A DNA stretch of 40,683 nucleotides from Nocardiaceae bacterium (GTDB lineage Bacteria; Actinomycetota; Actinomycetes; Mycobacteriales; Mycobacteriaceae), in NCBI GenBank assembly GCA_021372355.1, contig JAJFUQ010000177.1, positions 1-40,683 of the forward strand, written 5' to 3'. The notes beneath the pieces are model-generated. The model made no database searches. It saw only the letters and a list, made by a program, of their open reading frames with translations, and was not told the DNA's origin. This document shows positions 22,554 to 30,961 of the stretch, in pieces (position 1 is the first letter of the stretch; the number at the start of each line of letters is the position of its first letter). Position numbers and translations under genes: made by a program.

Positions 22554-25370
22554 TTACAGCGGGTACTGAACGGACAGACCCGCCAGCTGCGTGCGATTTT
22601 CGTGTCCGGTCTTTGCCAGCAGCGACTCGACGTACCCCTTCACCGTGCTCGAGGCGAGGTACAACTGCTCGGCGATCTCGGCGTTGGTGAGGCCGTTGGC
22701 CACCAGCCGTAGGACGTCCACCTCACGGCTGGTCAAGCCAAGAGCGGCTAGCTCTGGGGGCACGGTCGAATGGCCGCGTCCAGCCCGGCGCGTGCGAACG
22801 CCGGCCTTTCGTCCCAGCGCGCGACAAGCGTTCACACACGCTTCGAATCCGTGCGACGACAGCACTTCGGCCGCTTCGGTCAACCAATCGGCTGGGCTTC
22901 CCCAGCCGTCCCGTACCGCGGCTTCGGACAGGATGCGATAGCCGAGCGCTCGATATACCGCGAAATTCGGCACCTGGCGGAACGCTCGTTCGGCCAGCTC
23001 CACCGCCTGTGAGGCAGCCGTCGCATCTCCGGCGCGGGCGATGGCCACCGCCTGAGCGAGGTGCCACAGCCCGTCTGGACCCGGCGCCACTCGCAGCTGT
23101 GGGGTGTCGGTTTCCAGTCGCGCTCGGGTTCCGCCGTCGTTCTCGAGGTCGTAGACAGTCGATAGCAGCGGCCATAGGTACCACGGCGGGAGTGGGGTGA
23201 CCTGGCCGATCGAACGCAGACATGAGATGGATTCCCGCCACAGTTCGAAAGCCTCAGACCGCGACTCGGCGAGCAGTGCCGCCAAACCGCGGCACGTCCC
23301 CAAGGCGACGCCGAGCACTTCCAGATCACCGTCGGCGAGCGCGACTGCCGTATCGGCAGCTTCCCGAGCGCTCTTTCGATCACCAGCAGCCACATGGGCC
23401 TGGCCGATGAGATTCCACGACCATGCCACTTGTCGACGAGCACCGATGGTTTGTGCCCAGTTGAGGCAACGGCGAGCAGCTTCCAGGGCAGGCGGGCCTT
23501 CGAAACGGACACCGTGCAGGGCGGCGATGTGAAATTCGACCGCAGACAACAGTCCCGGCGCGCCGGCGGCAATCGCAGCATCGCGGGCAACGTACAACGG
23601 CTGTACCGACAGGTCACGCAGCTGATCTATGGTCGCAAGTTCGTGCAGTGCATGTGCTTTCCGTAGCGCTGAACCGATGAGCTCAGCCTTCGCCCGGGCG
23701 AGACCGAACCATCTGAGCGCTTCCCCAAGGTCCTGGCCGCGGGCGATCCGGCCCAGAACCTCGGCTGCCTCACACACCGCGGCTGCGTCCAGATCGTTTG
23801 ACACGACAGCTCGCGCGATCGCAGCGGCGTCATCGACGCGGCCGCGCTCAAGTGCAATGAGCGCGGACAAACTCGCTGCAGACGGGCTCGGCCAGGACGG
23901 TCCCAACTCGTTGATCAGGTACTCGGCGCGTTCCCAGTTCCCGGCGTTGGCGAGTGCCTTCGCGGCGGTCAATTTCGCCCGCTGAACGCGTGAACGATCG
24001 GCGCCGACAGCATGAAGTTGCGCGACGAGGGTGTCTGCTTCGAGTTCGGTGCGGTCGGCGTTTCCGCTCATGGCGAGGGCTTCGGTCAGTGCTGCGCGGT
24101 GATCGATCGTTCGCTCGGAGACAGGCTCGATCTCAACCGCGCGATCGAACAGCGAAACGGCCAGCGAGGGCAGCCCACGGTCAAACGCGGAACGACCGGC
24201 AGCATGGAACATCCGCGCCGCAGTTTCGTCATCGCCTGCGCCAACAGCGAGGGTGGCCGCGGTTTCGAGGTCCCCATTTGCCTCCAGCGCTGCCGCGAAT
24301 TGTCGCGATAGCGGCCGCAACCGCACCGGGTCAGCCAGAGCCAGGACGGCGTCCCGCACGAGCGCGTGCGTGAACTCGAGGCGCCATGAGCCGGGCTCAG
24401 GCTTCAAGAGTCCGGCGGTCAGTCCGGTGTCGAGGCAGCGTCGGGCGTCGCGTTCGTCGAGTCCGAGGGTCGTAGAGAGGATCGTTCGATCGAACCGCCG
24501 ACCCAGCAGGGCCGCCGCATCGATGAACCCGCGTACTTCGGACGGAAGGCCGTCGAGTCGGGCGCGGACGTGTTCAAGGACCGAACGTGGAACCGGCACC
24601 TCCGACGGTACATACGTCCACATCGCGTCGTCCCGCACGAGATCCCCACGAGCCTGTAGTGACGTCAGCATTTCCTCGATGAGCAACGGGACGCCCTCGG
24701 CTCGTTCCAATAATTCGAGCAACTGAGCGGGAACCTGCTCAGTGCCGAGGCAATCGGCCGTGAGCGCGCGAACGCCCGCGCGGTCAAGAGGCGCGAGTGC
24801 GATGACGTCCATGCTGCGGCGGGCCGACAAACGCTGGACTATCGCCATTGCTGGAGAGTCGTCGCGGGCCGTGACGACCATCGCGATGTTGCACGACTGA
24901 GCTGCGTCGGCGAGGTACTCGACGACGTCCAATGTGACGGGATCAGCCCAATGCAAGTCCTCGATGATCAGTGCTTTCGGAGCACGACTTCCGGCGCTGA
25001 GGAGGAGCCCGATCAACGCCTCGCCGATGTGCAATGGGAGCGGCGTCTCCATATCGGAGGGAACATTCGTTGCGACTAGCGCGTGAAGTCCGTTGCGGTA
25101 CATCGCAAGTGCAGGATCGTCAACCTTTGCACCACGTCGCACGAGGCTGGCAGCGATCTCCGCCAGTGGCCGTAGGGGCGGGCTCGGTGGTGGCGTCCCT
25201 CTGCCGATGACCACTCGCGAGATGTCCGAAAGCGCCGCCCGTACGACGGCGGACTTGCCGATTCCGGGGGCTCCGGTGACGGCTAGGGCCCGACCGGCTT
25301 GCTCATGCTCGAGTGTCGCGGCGACCCGGTGACGGTCGGCATCACGTCCGACGATTGTTCTCGCTCGCAT
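22554..25370 (-). CDS. Large ATP-binding LuxR-family (LAL) transcriptional regulator
   Basis: The 938-aa protein is a MalT-like activator. It has an N-terminal ATPase domain with Walker A VTGAPGIGKSAVVRAAL and Walker B KALIIEDLHWADPVT, a long helical TPR-like middle region of about 500 residues, and a C-terminal LuxR helix-turn-helix: LGLTSREVDVLRLVANGLTN, then AEIAEQLYLASSTVKGYVES. Such regulators respond to small ligands through the TPR region. The target genes are unknown; the nearby NTF2-like gene is the nearest candidate. The frame is uninterrupted and ends in a clear hairpin. Confidence 0.9.
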   Translation of the reverse strand: MRARTIVGRDADRHRVAATLEHEQAGRALAVTGAPGIGKSAVVRAALSDISRVVIGRGTPPPSPPLRPLAEIAASLVRRGAKVDDPALAMYRNGLHALVATNVPSDMETPLPLHIGEALIGLLLSAGSRAPKALIIEDLHWADPVTLDVVEYLADAAQSCNIAMVVTARDDSPAMAIVQRLSARRSMDVIALAPLDRAGVRALTADCLGTEQVPAQLLELLERAEGVPLLIEEMLTSLQARGDLVRDDAMWTYVPSEVPVPRSVLEHVRARLDGLPSEVRGFIDAAALLGRRFDRTILSTTLGLDERDARRCLDTGLTAGLLKPEPGSWRLEFTHALVRDAVLALADPVRLRPLSRQFAAALEANGDLETAATLAVGAGDDETAARMFHAAGRSAFDRGLPSLAVSLFDRAVEIEPVSERTIDHRAALTEALAMSGNADRTELEADTLVAQLHAVGADRSRVQRAKLTAAKALANAGNWERAEYLINELGPSWPSPSAASLSALIALERGRVDDAAAIARAVVSNDLDAAAVCEAAEVLGRIARGQDLGEALRWFGLARAKAELIGSALRKAHALHELATIDQLRDLSVQPLYVARDAAIAAGAPGLLSAVEFHIAALHGVRFEGPPALEAARRCLNWAQTIGARRQVAWSWNLIGQAHVAAGDRKSAREAADTAVALADGDLEVLGVALGTCRGLAALLAESRSEAFELWRESISCLRSIGQVTPLPPWYLWPLLSTVYDLENDGGTRARLETDTPQLRVAPGPDGLWHLAQAVAIARAGDATAASQAVELAERAFRQVPNFAVYRALGYRILSEAAVRDGWGSPADWLTEAAEVLSSHGFEACVNACRALGRKAGVRTRRAGRGHSTVPPELAALGLTSREVDVLRLVANGLTNAEIAEQLYLASSTVKGYVESLLAKTGHENRTQLAGLSVQYPL

Positions 25371-25394
25371 CAGAGAAGTATGGCCATGGCGGGT

Positions 25395-25556
25395 TTACGC
25401 CGCGTCTCGGCTCATGATCCATGCTCGAATCAGTTCTCGCAGTGCATCGGTTTTGGCGGCGATGTCGGCGGAGTTCGTGAACTTCGCGACCCGCGAGAAC
25501 TCCCCCGTGCCTTCCAAGAGTCCCGCGGGATCAGGCTTGCGATGAATTGGAATTGA
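25395..25556 (-). pseudogene. 3' remnant of a DUF1801-type gene
   Basis: The minus strand encodes HRKPDPAGLLEGTGEFSRVA and then FTNSADIAAKTDALRELIRA before a stop at 25395-25397. This matches the C-terminal half of DUF1801 (YdhG-like) proteins. No start is available, and the remnant begins where the SRPBCC gene ends. The 5' part was probably lost in a deletion that joined it to that gene. Confidence 0.55.
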
Positions 25557-25560
25557 CGTA

Positions 25561-26001
25561 TTAGCGGTTGTTCAGTTGCTTCGCCAGGAGCGTGACGTCC
25601 TTAGACATCGCCCGGCGCATCGCGAGCTGCATTACTGGAGCTGCGACAGCGGCGAAGCCGGTCGGATTGCCACGGTTCCGTAGCCGCATCAGGGTGCCGC
25701 CGCCATCTGCCGGTTGCCAACTGTAGGTCGTTTCCATAGCGAACGGACCGTCGGTGGTTCGCATGACGAGCCGCTGGTTCGCCACCAGTTCGACGACTTG
25801 ATAGGTGTACGACAATCGGCGCCCCAGAAAGCGGGCCTCGAAGTCCATCTGCGACCCAACCCGCACCGGCGGTTTGGTACGCCACCGCACGGATCTGATG
25901 TTGGCGTACCAAGCCGGCGCGTTAGAGGGATCACCTGCATAACCCGCGACCTCTTCGACAGGCCGGTCGATCACCGCTTCAACAGTGACATCGACGTTCA
26001 C
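25561..26001 (-). CDS. SRPBCC-fold protein (polyketide cyclase/dehydrase type)
   Basis: The 146-aa protein has the START-like pattern VTVEAVIDRPVEEVAGYAGD at the N-terminus and FEARFLGRRLSYTYQVVELV, then ETTYSWQPADGGGTLMRLRN. Its C-terminal helix is MQLAMRRAMSKDVTLLAKQL. These proteins bind hydrophobic ligands in a deep pocket; many are uncharacterised. It is followed directly by the DUF1801 remnant. Confidence 0.8.
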   Translation of the reverse strand: MNVDVTVEAVIDRPVEEVAGYAGDPSNAPAWYANIRSVRWRTKPPVRVGSQMDFEARFLGRRLSYTYQVVELVANQRLVMRTTDGPFAMETTYSWQPADGGGTLMRLRNRGNPTGFAAVAAPVMQLAMRRAMSKDVTLLAKQLNNR

Positions 26002-26245
26002 GACATCGCCTCGCTTTCCAGTGGCGTCTGCAGGTATCGGCTCTAAGAACAGCAGTCCCTGCGTTCATCTTCGCTCGGTACAGCTGATCGAACTCACCCA
26101 CCGCGAATATCCGTCGCCGGGTCAGCGCACAGCATGCGACCAGAGGGACTCGGGGCGACGGCTGGGACCTAGCTCGCCGACCAATGTGCGTCCGTACGCG
26201 GCGCGAAGCGTACCGCTTTCGGCGCAGACCAAGTAGACAGGAACG

Positions 26246-26500
26246 GTGCGCGCACTCATTTCGGGATCCAGCATCGCGGGTCCGGTAGCCGCCTATTGGC
26301 TCACACGTAACGGATTCGACGTCACTGTCGTGGAGCGTGCCTCCCAGCTGCGCAAGACGGGTGGCCATGCGGTCGATCTGTTCCGTCCTGCCATGGACAT
26401 CGCCGATCGCATGGGAGTTTCCGCTGAGGTCGAATCGCGGGAGACCGGCACCGATCGCTTGACTGTCTACCGGCAGGGCAGCGGCCGACTGGATTGGTGC
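26246..26500 (+). pseudogene. 5' remnant of an FAD-dependent monooxygenase gene
   Basis: The GTG at 26246 opens VRALISGSSIAGPVAAYWLT, then RNGFDVTVVERASQLRKTGG, the Rossmann GxGxxG-like FAD-binding start of a PHBH-type monooxygenase (here SGSSIAG). Homology is lost after about residue 85 (RLTVYRQGSGRLD), and the frame runs into sequence leading to the S3 leader. The gene was therefore cut, and the antiporter leader now lies at the break. Confidence 0.6.
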
Positions 26501-26654
26501 GCAGAATGTCAAGAATGGGCGGCCGCGGCTTGCGGCTTCACGACGCTTACGTCCTGCCGGAGTACAGTCGCCCGATTTCCGGCAACGGACTCGACTGACC
26601 AAGGAAATCCTGGTGAGCTTGCCCCTGGCCGACAATTGCGGCATCTTTACCAGC

Positions 26655-26705
26655 GGGTGCGCCGGGAAGTCTGGTCGGCAGATCGATCCCTGCCGGGGGT
26701 CGGTG
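26655..26705 (+). ncRNA. Riboswitch-like leader element upstream of the CPA1 antiporter, copy S3
   Basis: The core GCCGGGAAGTCTGGTCGGC is at 26661-26679, preceded by GGGTGC (AGGTGT or TGGTGT elsewhere). A downstream hairpin GGCAG-N8-CTGCC lies at about 26676-26694. The core ends 51 nt before the GTG start of the antiporter gene. Confidence 0.7.
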
Positions 26706-26730
26706 ACTTCGTTGACCGCTGGAGTCGGCT

Positions 26731-27966
26731 GTGGCACTTGTTTTCGCGTTCGGTGTTGTCCTGTTGGTGAGCGTTTCCCTGTCGGGGTTGGCTGCTCGCA
26801 CGGTCCTGTCGACCGCACTGCTTTTCCTCGTTGCCGGTGCCCTCATCGGGCCGGGCGGGCTCAATGTGGTGAGCATCGGACCAAACGATCCACTCGTGGT
26901 GACGTTGGCGGACATCGCCTTGTTCACGGTGCTCTTCACCGATGGCCAGCGTGCGAATCTTCGCGCCTTGAAACTGAACTGGCGGTTGTCTGGGCGCGCT
27001 CTGGGCTTGGCGATGCCGTTGACAATGGTGGGTATCGCGATTCCCGCTCATTTCCTGGCGGGCTTGGACTGGCCGACCTCGCTGCTTGTCGGAGCGATCC
27101 TGTCCCCCACCGATCCGGTCTTCGCGGCCGCCCTTGTCGGGCGTTCGGATATTCCGGCGCGGCTGCGCGGACTGCTGAATGTCGAATCCGGACTGAACGA
27201 CGGTTTGGCCCTTCCGCTCGTGTTGATATTTCTGGCGACCGCAGCTCACGAGAAGTCTGAACTCGGCACCGTAGGAGTGGAGCTGCTGGGTGGACTCGCG
27301 CTGGGCATTGTGGTTCCAGCGGTTGTCGCGTTGGCGTGGCGAACCAAGATCTTGACTGCCGAGCCGCGTTTACAGGCGCTGGGTCCGGTCGCGATCGCGG
27401 TGGTCGTCTACGGCGGCTGTCATCTCACGCATGCGAATCCGTACCTTGCCGCATTCGCTGCAGGGTCGACCCTCGCGACCCTGGATCATGTGGCTGCCGA
27501 ACAATTTGAACCGTTCGGTGAGCTTCTCGCGGAGTTGACCAAGTTCGCGGCCTTGCTGGTGTTCGGGGCACTGATCACTCCGGATCGGTTGTCGCACTTG
27601 AGCATCGGTGCGTGGGCGGTCGCCGTTGTCGCGATCGTCTTGGTGCGCCCGGCTTCAATGCTGCTGTCGTTGTTGTGGACGCAGTTGCCGTATCGGGAGC
27701 GCGTCACCGCGGCATGGTTCGGTCCGAAGGGGTTCGCGTCCGTTGTGTATGGACTCTTGGCCCTGCAGTCGGGTATTCCCTCCAGTGAGGTCGTGTTCGA
27801 CTTGGTTGCGGTCACGATCGCAATGTCAATCGTGCTGCACTCCTCGACTGACGTGCCGGTCGCACGAGCGCTACGAATCGAACCGCCCGACAACCTGCCG
27901 ACAGGACGAGTCGATCCCGAGGTCGATGCCGGCGAGGCCCCGAGCCGCGATCGGGTCGAAACGTGA
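26731..27966 (+). CDS. CPA1-family Na+(K+)/H+ antiporter (NhaP type)
   Basis: The 411-aa protein has about twelve hydrophobic helices. The ion-binding segment is LLVGAILSPTDPVFAAALVG, followed by LRGLLNVESGLNDGLALPLV, a CPA1 hallmark with the paired acidic residues. It lacks the long cytoplasmic tail of eukaryotic homologues. The GTG at 26731 has GGAG eight bases upstream. The gene opens an operon with the CBS protein (24-base gap) and the ArsB/NhaD-like permease (29-base gap) and is preceded by leader element S3, like nhaA. Confidence 0.88.
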   Translation: MALVFAFGVVLLVSVSLSGLAARTVLSTALLFLVAGALIGPGGLNVVSIGPNDPLVVTLADIALFTVLFTDGQRANLRALKLNWRLSGRALGLAMPLTMVGIAIPAHFLAGLDWPTSLLVGAILSPTDPVFAAALVGRSDIPARLRGLLNVESGLNDGLALPLVLIFLATAAHEKSELGTVGVELLGGLALGIVVPAVVALAWRTKILTAEPRLQALGPVAIAVVVYGGCHLTHANPYLAAFAAGSTLATLDHVAAEQFEPFGELLAELTKFAALLVFGALITPDRLSHLSIGAWAVAVVAIVLVRPASMLLSLLWTQLPYRERVTAAWFGPKGFASVVYGLLALQSGIPSSEVVFDLVAVTIAMSIVLHSSTDVPVARALRIEPPDNLPTGRVDPEVDAGEAPSRDRVET

Positions 27967-27989
27967 GGTTTTCGTCGTAGTGTTGCCCT

Positions 27990-28439
27990 GTGCGTGCTCA
28001 CCAGATCGCCGAGACATACCCGGCGGTCGTATCGCTCGATTCCGACGCGTTGGACGCGGTCCGACTGCTCGCCGGGCACCGATTGCCCGGCCTGCTGATC
28101 ACCGACGCCAAGGGGCGTCCAGCTGCCGTGCTCCCGGCCTCCCAAGTGGTGCGATTTCTCGTACCGGGCTACGTGCAGGACGACCCGTCACTGGCCGCTG
28201 TACTCAACGAATCGATGGCCGACCGAGTTGCCGACAAGCTGACTGGAAAAACGGTACGCGCGATGATGCCCAAGGACCTCAAAGAAGTTCCCTCGGCCCA
28301 GTTCGACGACACCATCGTCGAGGTTGCCGCGCTGATGGCGCGCAACCGCTGTCCCTTGATCGCCGTGGTCGAGGACAAGAAACTGATCGGCGTGATCACG
28401 GCCTCACGGCTCCTCGAAGTCGCACTCGCTCCACACTGA
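27990..28439 (+). CDS. CBS-domain protein
   Basis: The 149-aa protein carries two CBS motifs. The first contains [20 protein letters not shown]; the second contains [20 protein letters not shown] and [20 protein letters not shown] pairs bind adenosine nucleotides and often gate transporters. Placed between the CPA1 antiporter and the ArsB/NhaD-like permease, it is likely a stand-alone regulatory subunit of one of them. It starts at a GTG (27990). Confidence 0.85.
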   Translation: MRAHQIAETYPAVVSLDSDALDAVRLLAGHRLPGLLITDAKGRPAAVLPASQVVRFLVPGYVQDDPSLAAVLNESMADRVADKLTGKTVRAMMPKDLKEVPSAQFDDTIVEVAALMARNRCPLIAVVEDKKLIGVITASRLLEVALAPH

Positions 28440-28467
28440 TCACGAACGTGCACTCGGAGGTGGCGCC

Positions 28468-29757
28468 GTGACCGCGGTCGCAGTCGTCGTCTTCGTCATC
28501 TCCTACCTGTTGATCGCGACCGAGCGAGTCCCGAAGGTCGCGGCCGCATTGGGCGGTGCGGCTGTCGTACTGGCGGTGGGGATCGTCGAATCGACCGACG
28601 CTTTCTACTCGCACGACACCGGGATCGACTGGGACGTTGTATTCCTGCTCCTCGGGATGATGATCATCGTCGGAGTTCTCCGCCAGACGGGTGTTTTCGA
28701 ATACACGGCGATCTGGGCCGCCAAGCGAGCGGGTGGGTCACCGATACGGGTGATGATCCTGCTCGTCTTGATCACCGCGGCTGCATCCGCGCTGTTGGAC
28801 AACGTGACGACAGTCCTGCTCATTGCTCCGGTGACTTTGCTGGTGTGCGACCGGCTCGGGATCAAACCAGTGCCCTTTCTGATCGCTGAGGTGCTGGCCT
28901 CGAACATCGGTGGTGCGGCAACGCTGATTGGTGATCCGCCGAACATCATCATCGGAAGTCGGGCGGGGCTGACATTCAACGATTTCCTCGTTCACATGAC
29001 ACCGATCGTGGCGATCGAGCTCGCTGTGTTCACGCTGATTCTGCCGAGATTGTTCCGTGGGTCGTTCGACGCCAATCCCGAGCGAGTTGCCGATGTGATG
29101 ACCCTCAATGAGCGCGAAGCGATCCGCGACCCGCGACTCTTGGTCAAGTGCGGTGTCGTGCTGGTTGCCGTGTTCACCGCCTTCATCGGCCACTCCGCAA
29201 TCCACATTGCGCCCTCGGTGGTGGCGTTGATCGGCGCCGGTGTGCTCGTCGTGATCTCGAAAGTCGAGCGCCAGGACTACCTCGCCAGCGTCGAATGGGA
29301 GACCCTCATCTTCTTCGCCGGCCTATTCATCATGGTCGGTGCGCTGGTCAAAACCGGCGTCATCGGTGACCTCGCCCGATTGGCCGCGGAGGCCACGGGC
29401 GGCAACGCTTTGATCGCAACAATGCTCATTCTCGTCGTCTCAGCACTGCTGTCTGGGGTCATCGACAACATTCCCTACGTCGCCACGATGAGTCCGCTCG
29501 TCGCCGATCTGACCGCCGACATTTCGGATCCAACTAAGGCGCACGCTCTCTGGTGGGCGCTGACGATCGGTGCCGACTTTGGTGGCAACCTCACCGCCGT
29601 CGGTGCCAGCGCCAACGTCGTGATGCTTGGAATCGCCGCACGCGAAGGCGCACCGATCAGCTTCTGGGAATTCACCAGAAAGGGCGCTCTCGTCACCATC
29701 ATCACGATCGGTGTTGCCGCGCCCTACCTGTGGCTGCGCTACTTCGCGCTGGCTTGA
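28468..29757 (+). CDS. ArsB/NhaD/CitM-superfamily permease
   Basis: The 429-aa protein has about eleven hydrophobic helices. Ion transporter superfamily signatures include [20 protein letters not shown], then [20 protein letters not shown], and in the second half [16 protein letters not shown] and [20 protein letters not shown]. It could export sodium, arsenite or an anion; the neighbours favour cation or salt homeostasis. The GTG at 28468 has GGAGG nine bases upstream. It ends the CPA1-CBS-permease operon and is convergent with EctA-like 2. Confidence 0.85.
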   Translation: MTAVAVVVFVISYLLIATERVPKVAAALGGAAVVLAVGIVESTDAFYSHDTGIDWDVVFLLLGMMIIVGVLRQTGVFEYTAIWAAKRAGGSPIRVMILLVLITAAASALLDNVTTVLLIAPVTLLVCDRLGIKPVPFLIAEVLASNIGGAATLIGDPPNIIIGSRAGLTFNDFLVHMTPIVAIELAVFTLILPRLFRGSFDANPERVADVMTLNEREAIRDPRLLVKCGVVLVAVFTAFIGHSAIHIAPSVVALIGAGVLVVISKVERQDYLASVEWETLIFFAGLFIMVGALVKTGVIGDLARLAAEATGGNALIATMLILVVSALLSGVIDNIPYVATMSPLVADLTADISDPTKAHALWWALTIGADFGGNLTAVGASANVVMLGIAAREGAPISFWEFTRKGALVTIITIGVAAPYLWLRYFALA

Positions 29758-29789
29758 ACCCGAAAACGCCATCGCGCCGCGCAGTCTCA

Positions 29790-30251
29790 CTATGTCAACG
29801 GGCCAATGCGGTACCCGCTGGCTCCGGTGTCCGCGGACGTCGATTCTTCGCATGCAGCCCCGAGCCAATGTGCAACTGTGCGGCTCGCCACTGGTGCGCT
29901 GTCCTTTTCCGACCCTTCAATCTCGATCCGTACGAACCGGATCTGGTGGCGTCGGCGCATTCGCTGAACGAGATTGAACAGCAACAGCTCTCGTAATCGG
30001 GAATCAGCATGACCAGAAGAAACAGCGAGGGCGAGGACAGTGAGTTCGTCCGGTTGCGACAGCAGCCGCCGACCCACAATGCACGCGACGGCCACTTCAT
30101 CGACACGGGCGATCAAGGAACTTTCGGCGTAGTCGATGCACCACAGCAGATAGACAGCGGAACTATCCGCCGCGTGCGCAAGCTGCCAAACCGTATCTCG
30201 CTCCTCTACAGAAGGTTCGACATACTCGTAAAGGCGATCCGGGCCGCTCAT
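29790..30251 (-). CDS. EctA-like GNAT-fold protein, degenerate (EctA-like 2)
   Basis: The 153-aa protein shares TVWQLAHAADSSAVYLLWCI and DYAESSLIA with EctA-like 1 and with the N-terminal block of EctA. It ends GYRIGPLT, matching the EctA C-terminus. Where EctA has the acetyl-CoA loop RGRGIG it reads SSGHADSRLRELLL, so the motif is gone. Arg-rich stretches (QRMRRRHQIRFVRIEIEG) are also unlike EctA. The ATG at 30251 overlaps the stop of an 18-aa leader ORF as ATGA. Leader element S4 lies upstream. Association of an EctA derivative with a leader shared by two Na+/H+ antiporters suggests a role in salt response; its activity is unknown. Confidence 0.6.
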   Translation of the reverse strand: MSGPDRLYEYVEPSVEERDTVWQLAHAADSSAVYLLWCIDYAESSLIARVDEVAVACIVGRRLLSQPDELTVLALAVSSGHADSRLRELLLFNLVQRMRRRHQIRFVRIEIEGSEKDSAPVASRTVAHWLGAACEESTSADTGASGYRIGPLT

Positions 30252-30304
30252 GGGTGCTCGTTCCAATGCGCGGAAGCCCAGCTGCAGCGGTGGTCGTTAA
30301 GCAT
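30248..30304 (-). CDS. Leader ORF (18 aa) coupled to EctA-like 2
   Basis: The ATG at 30304 opens MLNDHRCSWASAHWNEHP, ending at a TGA that overlaps the EctA-like 2 start as ATGA. The core of S4 ends 57 nt before this ATG, close to the 46-51 nt seen at S1-S3, whereas the distance to the main ATG is 110 nt. The first ORF read after the element may therefore be this leader. It mirrors the leader ORF before EctA-like 1 without sequence similarity. Confidence 0.4.
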   Translation of the reverse strand: MLNDHRCSWASAHWNEHP

Positions 30305-30329
30305 GCCGGATCACTTCCAGAGGTCGAGG

Positions 30330-30385
30330 TCTCTCGGGATTGGCATATCGCCAACACCGACGCCGACCAGACTTCCCGGCACACC
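30330..30385 (-). ncRNA. Riboswitch-like leader element upstream of EctA-like 2, copy S4
   Basis: On the minus strand the core GCCGGGAAGTCTGGTCGGC spans 30380-30362, preceded by TGGTGT. A perfect hairpin TTGGC-GATAT-GCCAA follows at about 30353-30339. Copies S2, S3 and S4 all have a downstream hairpin of different sequence. Confidence 0.7.
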
Positions 30386-30490
30386 ACGTGTCGAAGTCGG
30401 CACGCTCTTCGAAACAATAGACGTCCCAACAGCTTCGACTATGCAGGTTCGGTCACAACGACACACGGTGATGTGCACGCCGTCATCGCG

Positions 30491-30952
30491 TCACCAGACG
30501 GGAATCTCGACACCGCGTTCAGTCGCGGGTCGCGGACCCAGGATCCGTCGTTCCGCGCTGGTGATCGGCCGGTCGTTGATGGACGCTTCGCGGCGGCTCA
30601 TGAGGCCGCTGGGATCGAATTCCCATAGTTCGTTTCCGTAGCTGCGCCACCATTGACCGCGGGCGTCATGCCACTCGTACTGGAATCGGACGGCTATGCG
30701 GTTGTCACTAAATCCCCACAGATTCTTCCGCAGGGCGTAGTCCTGCTCGCGCTGCCATTTCGCCGTCAAGAATTCGATGATGTCCGGCCGCCCGCTGATG
30801 AAGGTGTCGCGGTTTCGCCATATCGAGTCCGGGGTGTAGGCGAGTGCCACTCTTTCGGGATCACGGGTGTTCCAGGCATCCTCTGCGGACTGAACTTTCT
30901 GTAAAGCGGTCGAGAGATCGAACGGTGGGAACGGCGGACGTGACTCGGTCAT
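30491..30952 (-). CDS. DUF1348 NTF2-like protein
   Basis: The 153-aa protein fits DUF1348: [20 protein letters not shown], then [20 protein letters not shown] and [20 protein letters not shown], with [20 protein letters not shown] near the end. The family has an NTF2-like fold and no assigned reaction. It is the last gene of a three-gene run (carboxymuconolactone decarboxylase-like, flavin-binding, DUF1348) likely transcribed from the promoter region at 32458-32570. Confidence 0.85.
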   Translation of the reverse strand: MTESRPPFPPFDLSTALQKVQSAEDAWNTRDPERVALAYTPDSIWRNRDTFISGRPDIIEFLTAKWQREQDYALRKNLWGFSDNRIAVRFQYEWHDARGQWWRSYGNELWEFDPSGLMSRREASINDRPITSAERRILGPRPATERGVEIPVW

Positions 30953-30961
30953 GGACAGTCC

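Noticed and set aside
26002..26245. Possible gene between the SRPBCC gene and the monooxygenase remnant
   Set aside because: Short frames on both strands show no motif, ribosome binding site or consistent codon bias.
25979..26818. Long minus-strand frame (279 aa) covering the monooxygenase remnant and antiporter leader
   Set aside because: It overlaps the coding start of the antiporter, crosses element S3, has no recognisable domain and a composition typical of an antisense frame (many Arg, Ser, Cys).
4260..30385. Repeated 19-nt core as a mobile repeat (MITE or REP type)
   Set aside because: All four copies share orientation relative to a downstream start codon and three share spacing. No terminal repeats or target duplications surround them. 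Not fully excluded.
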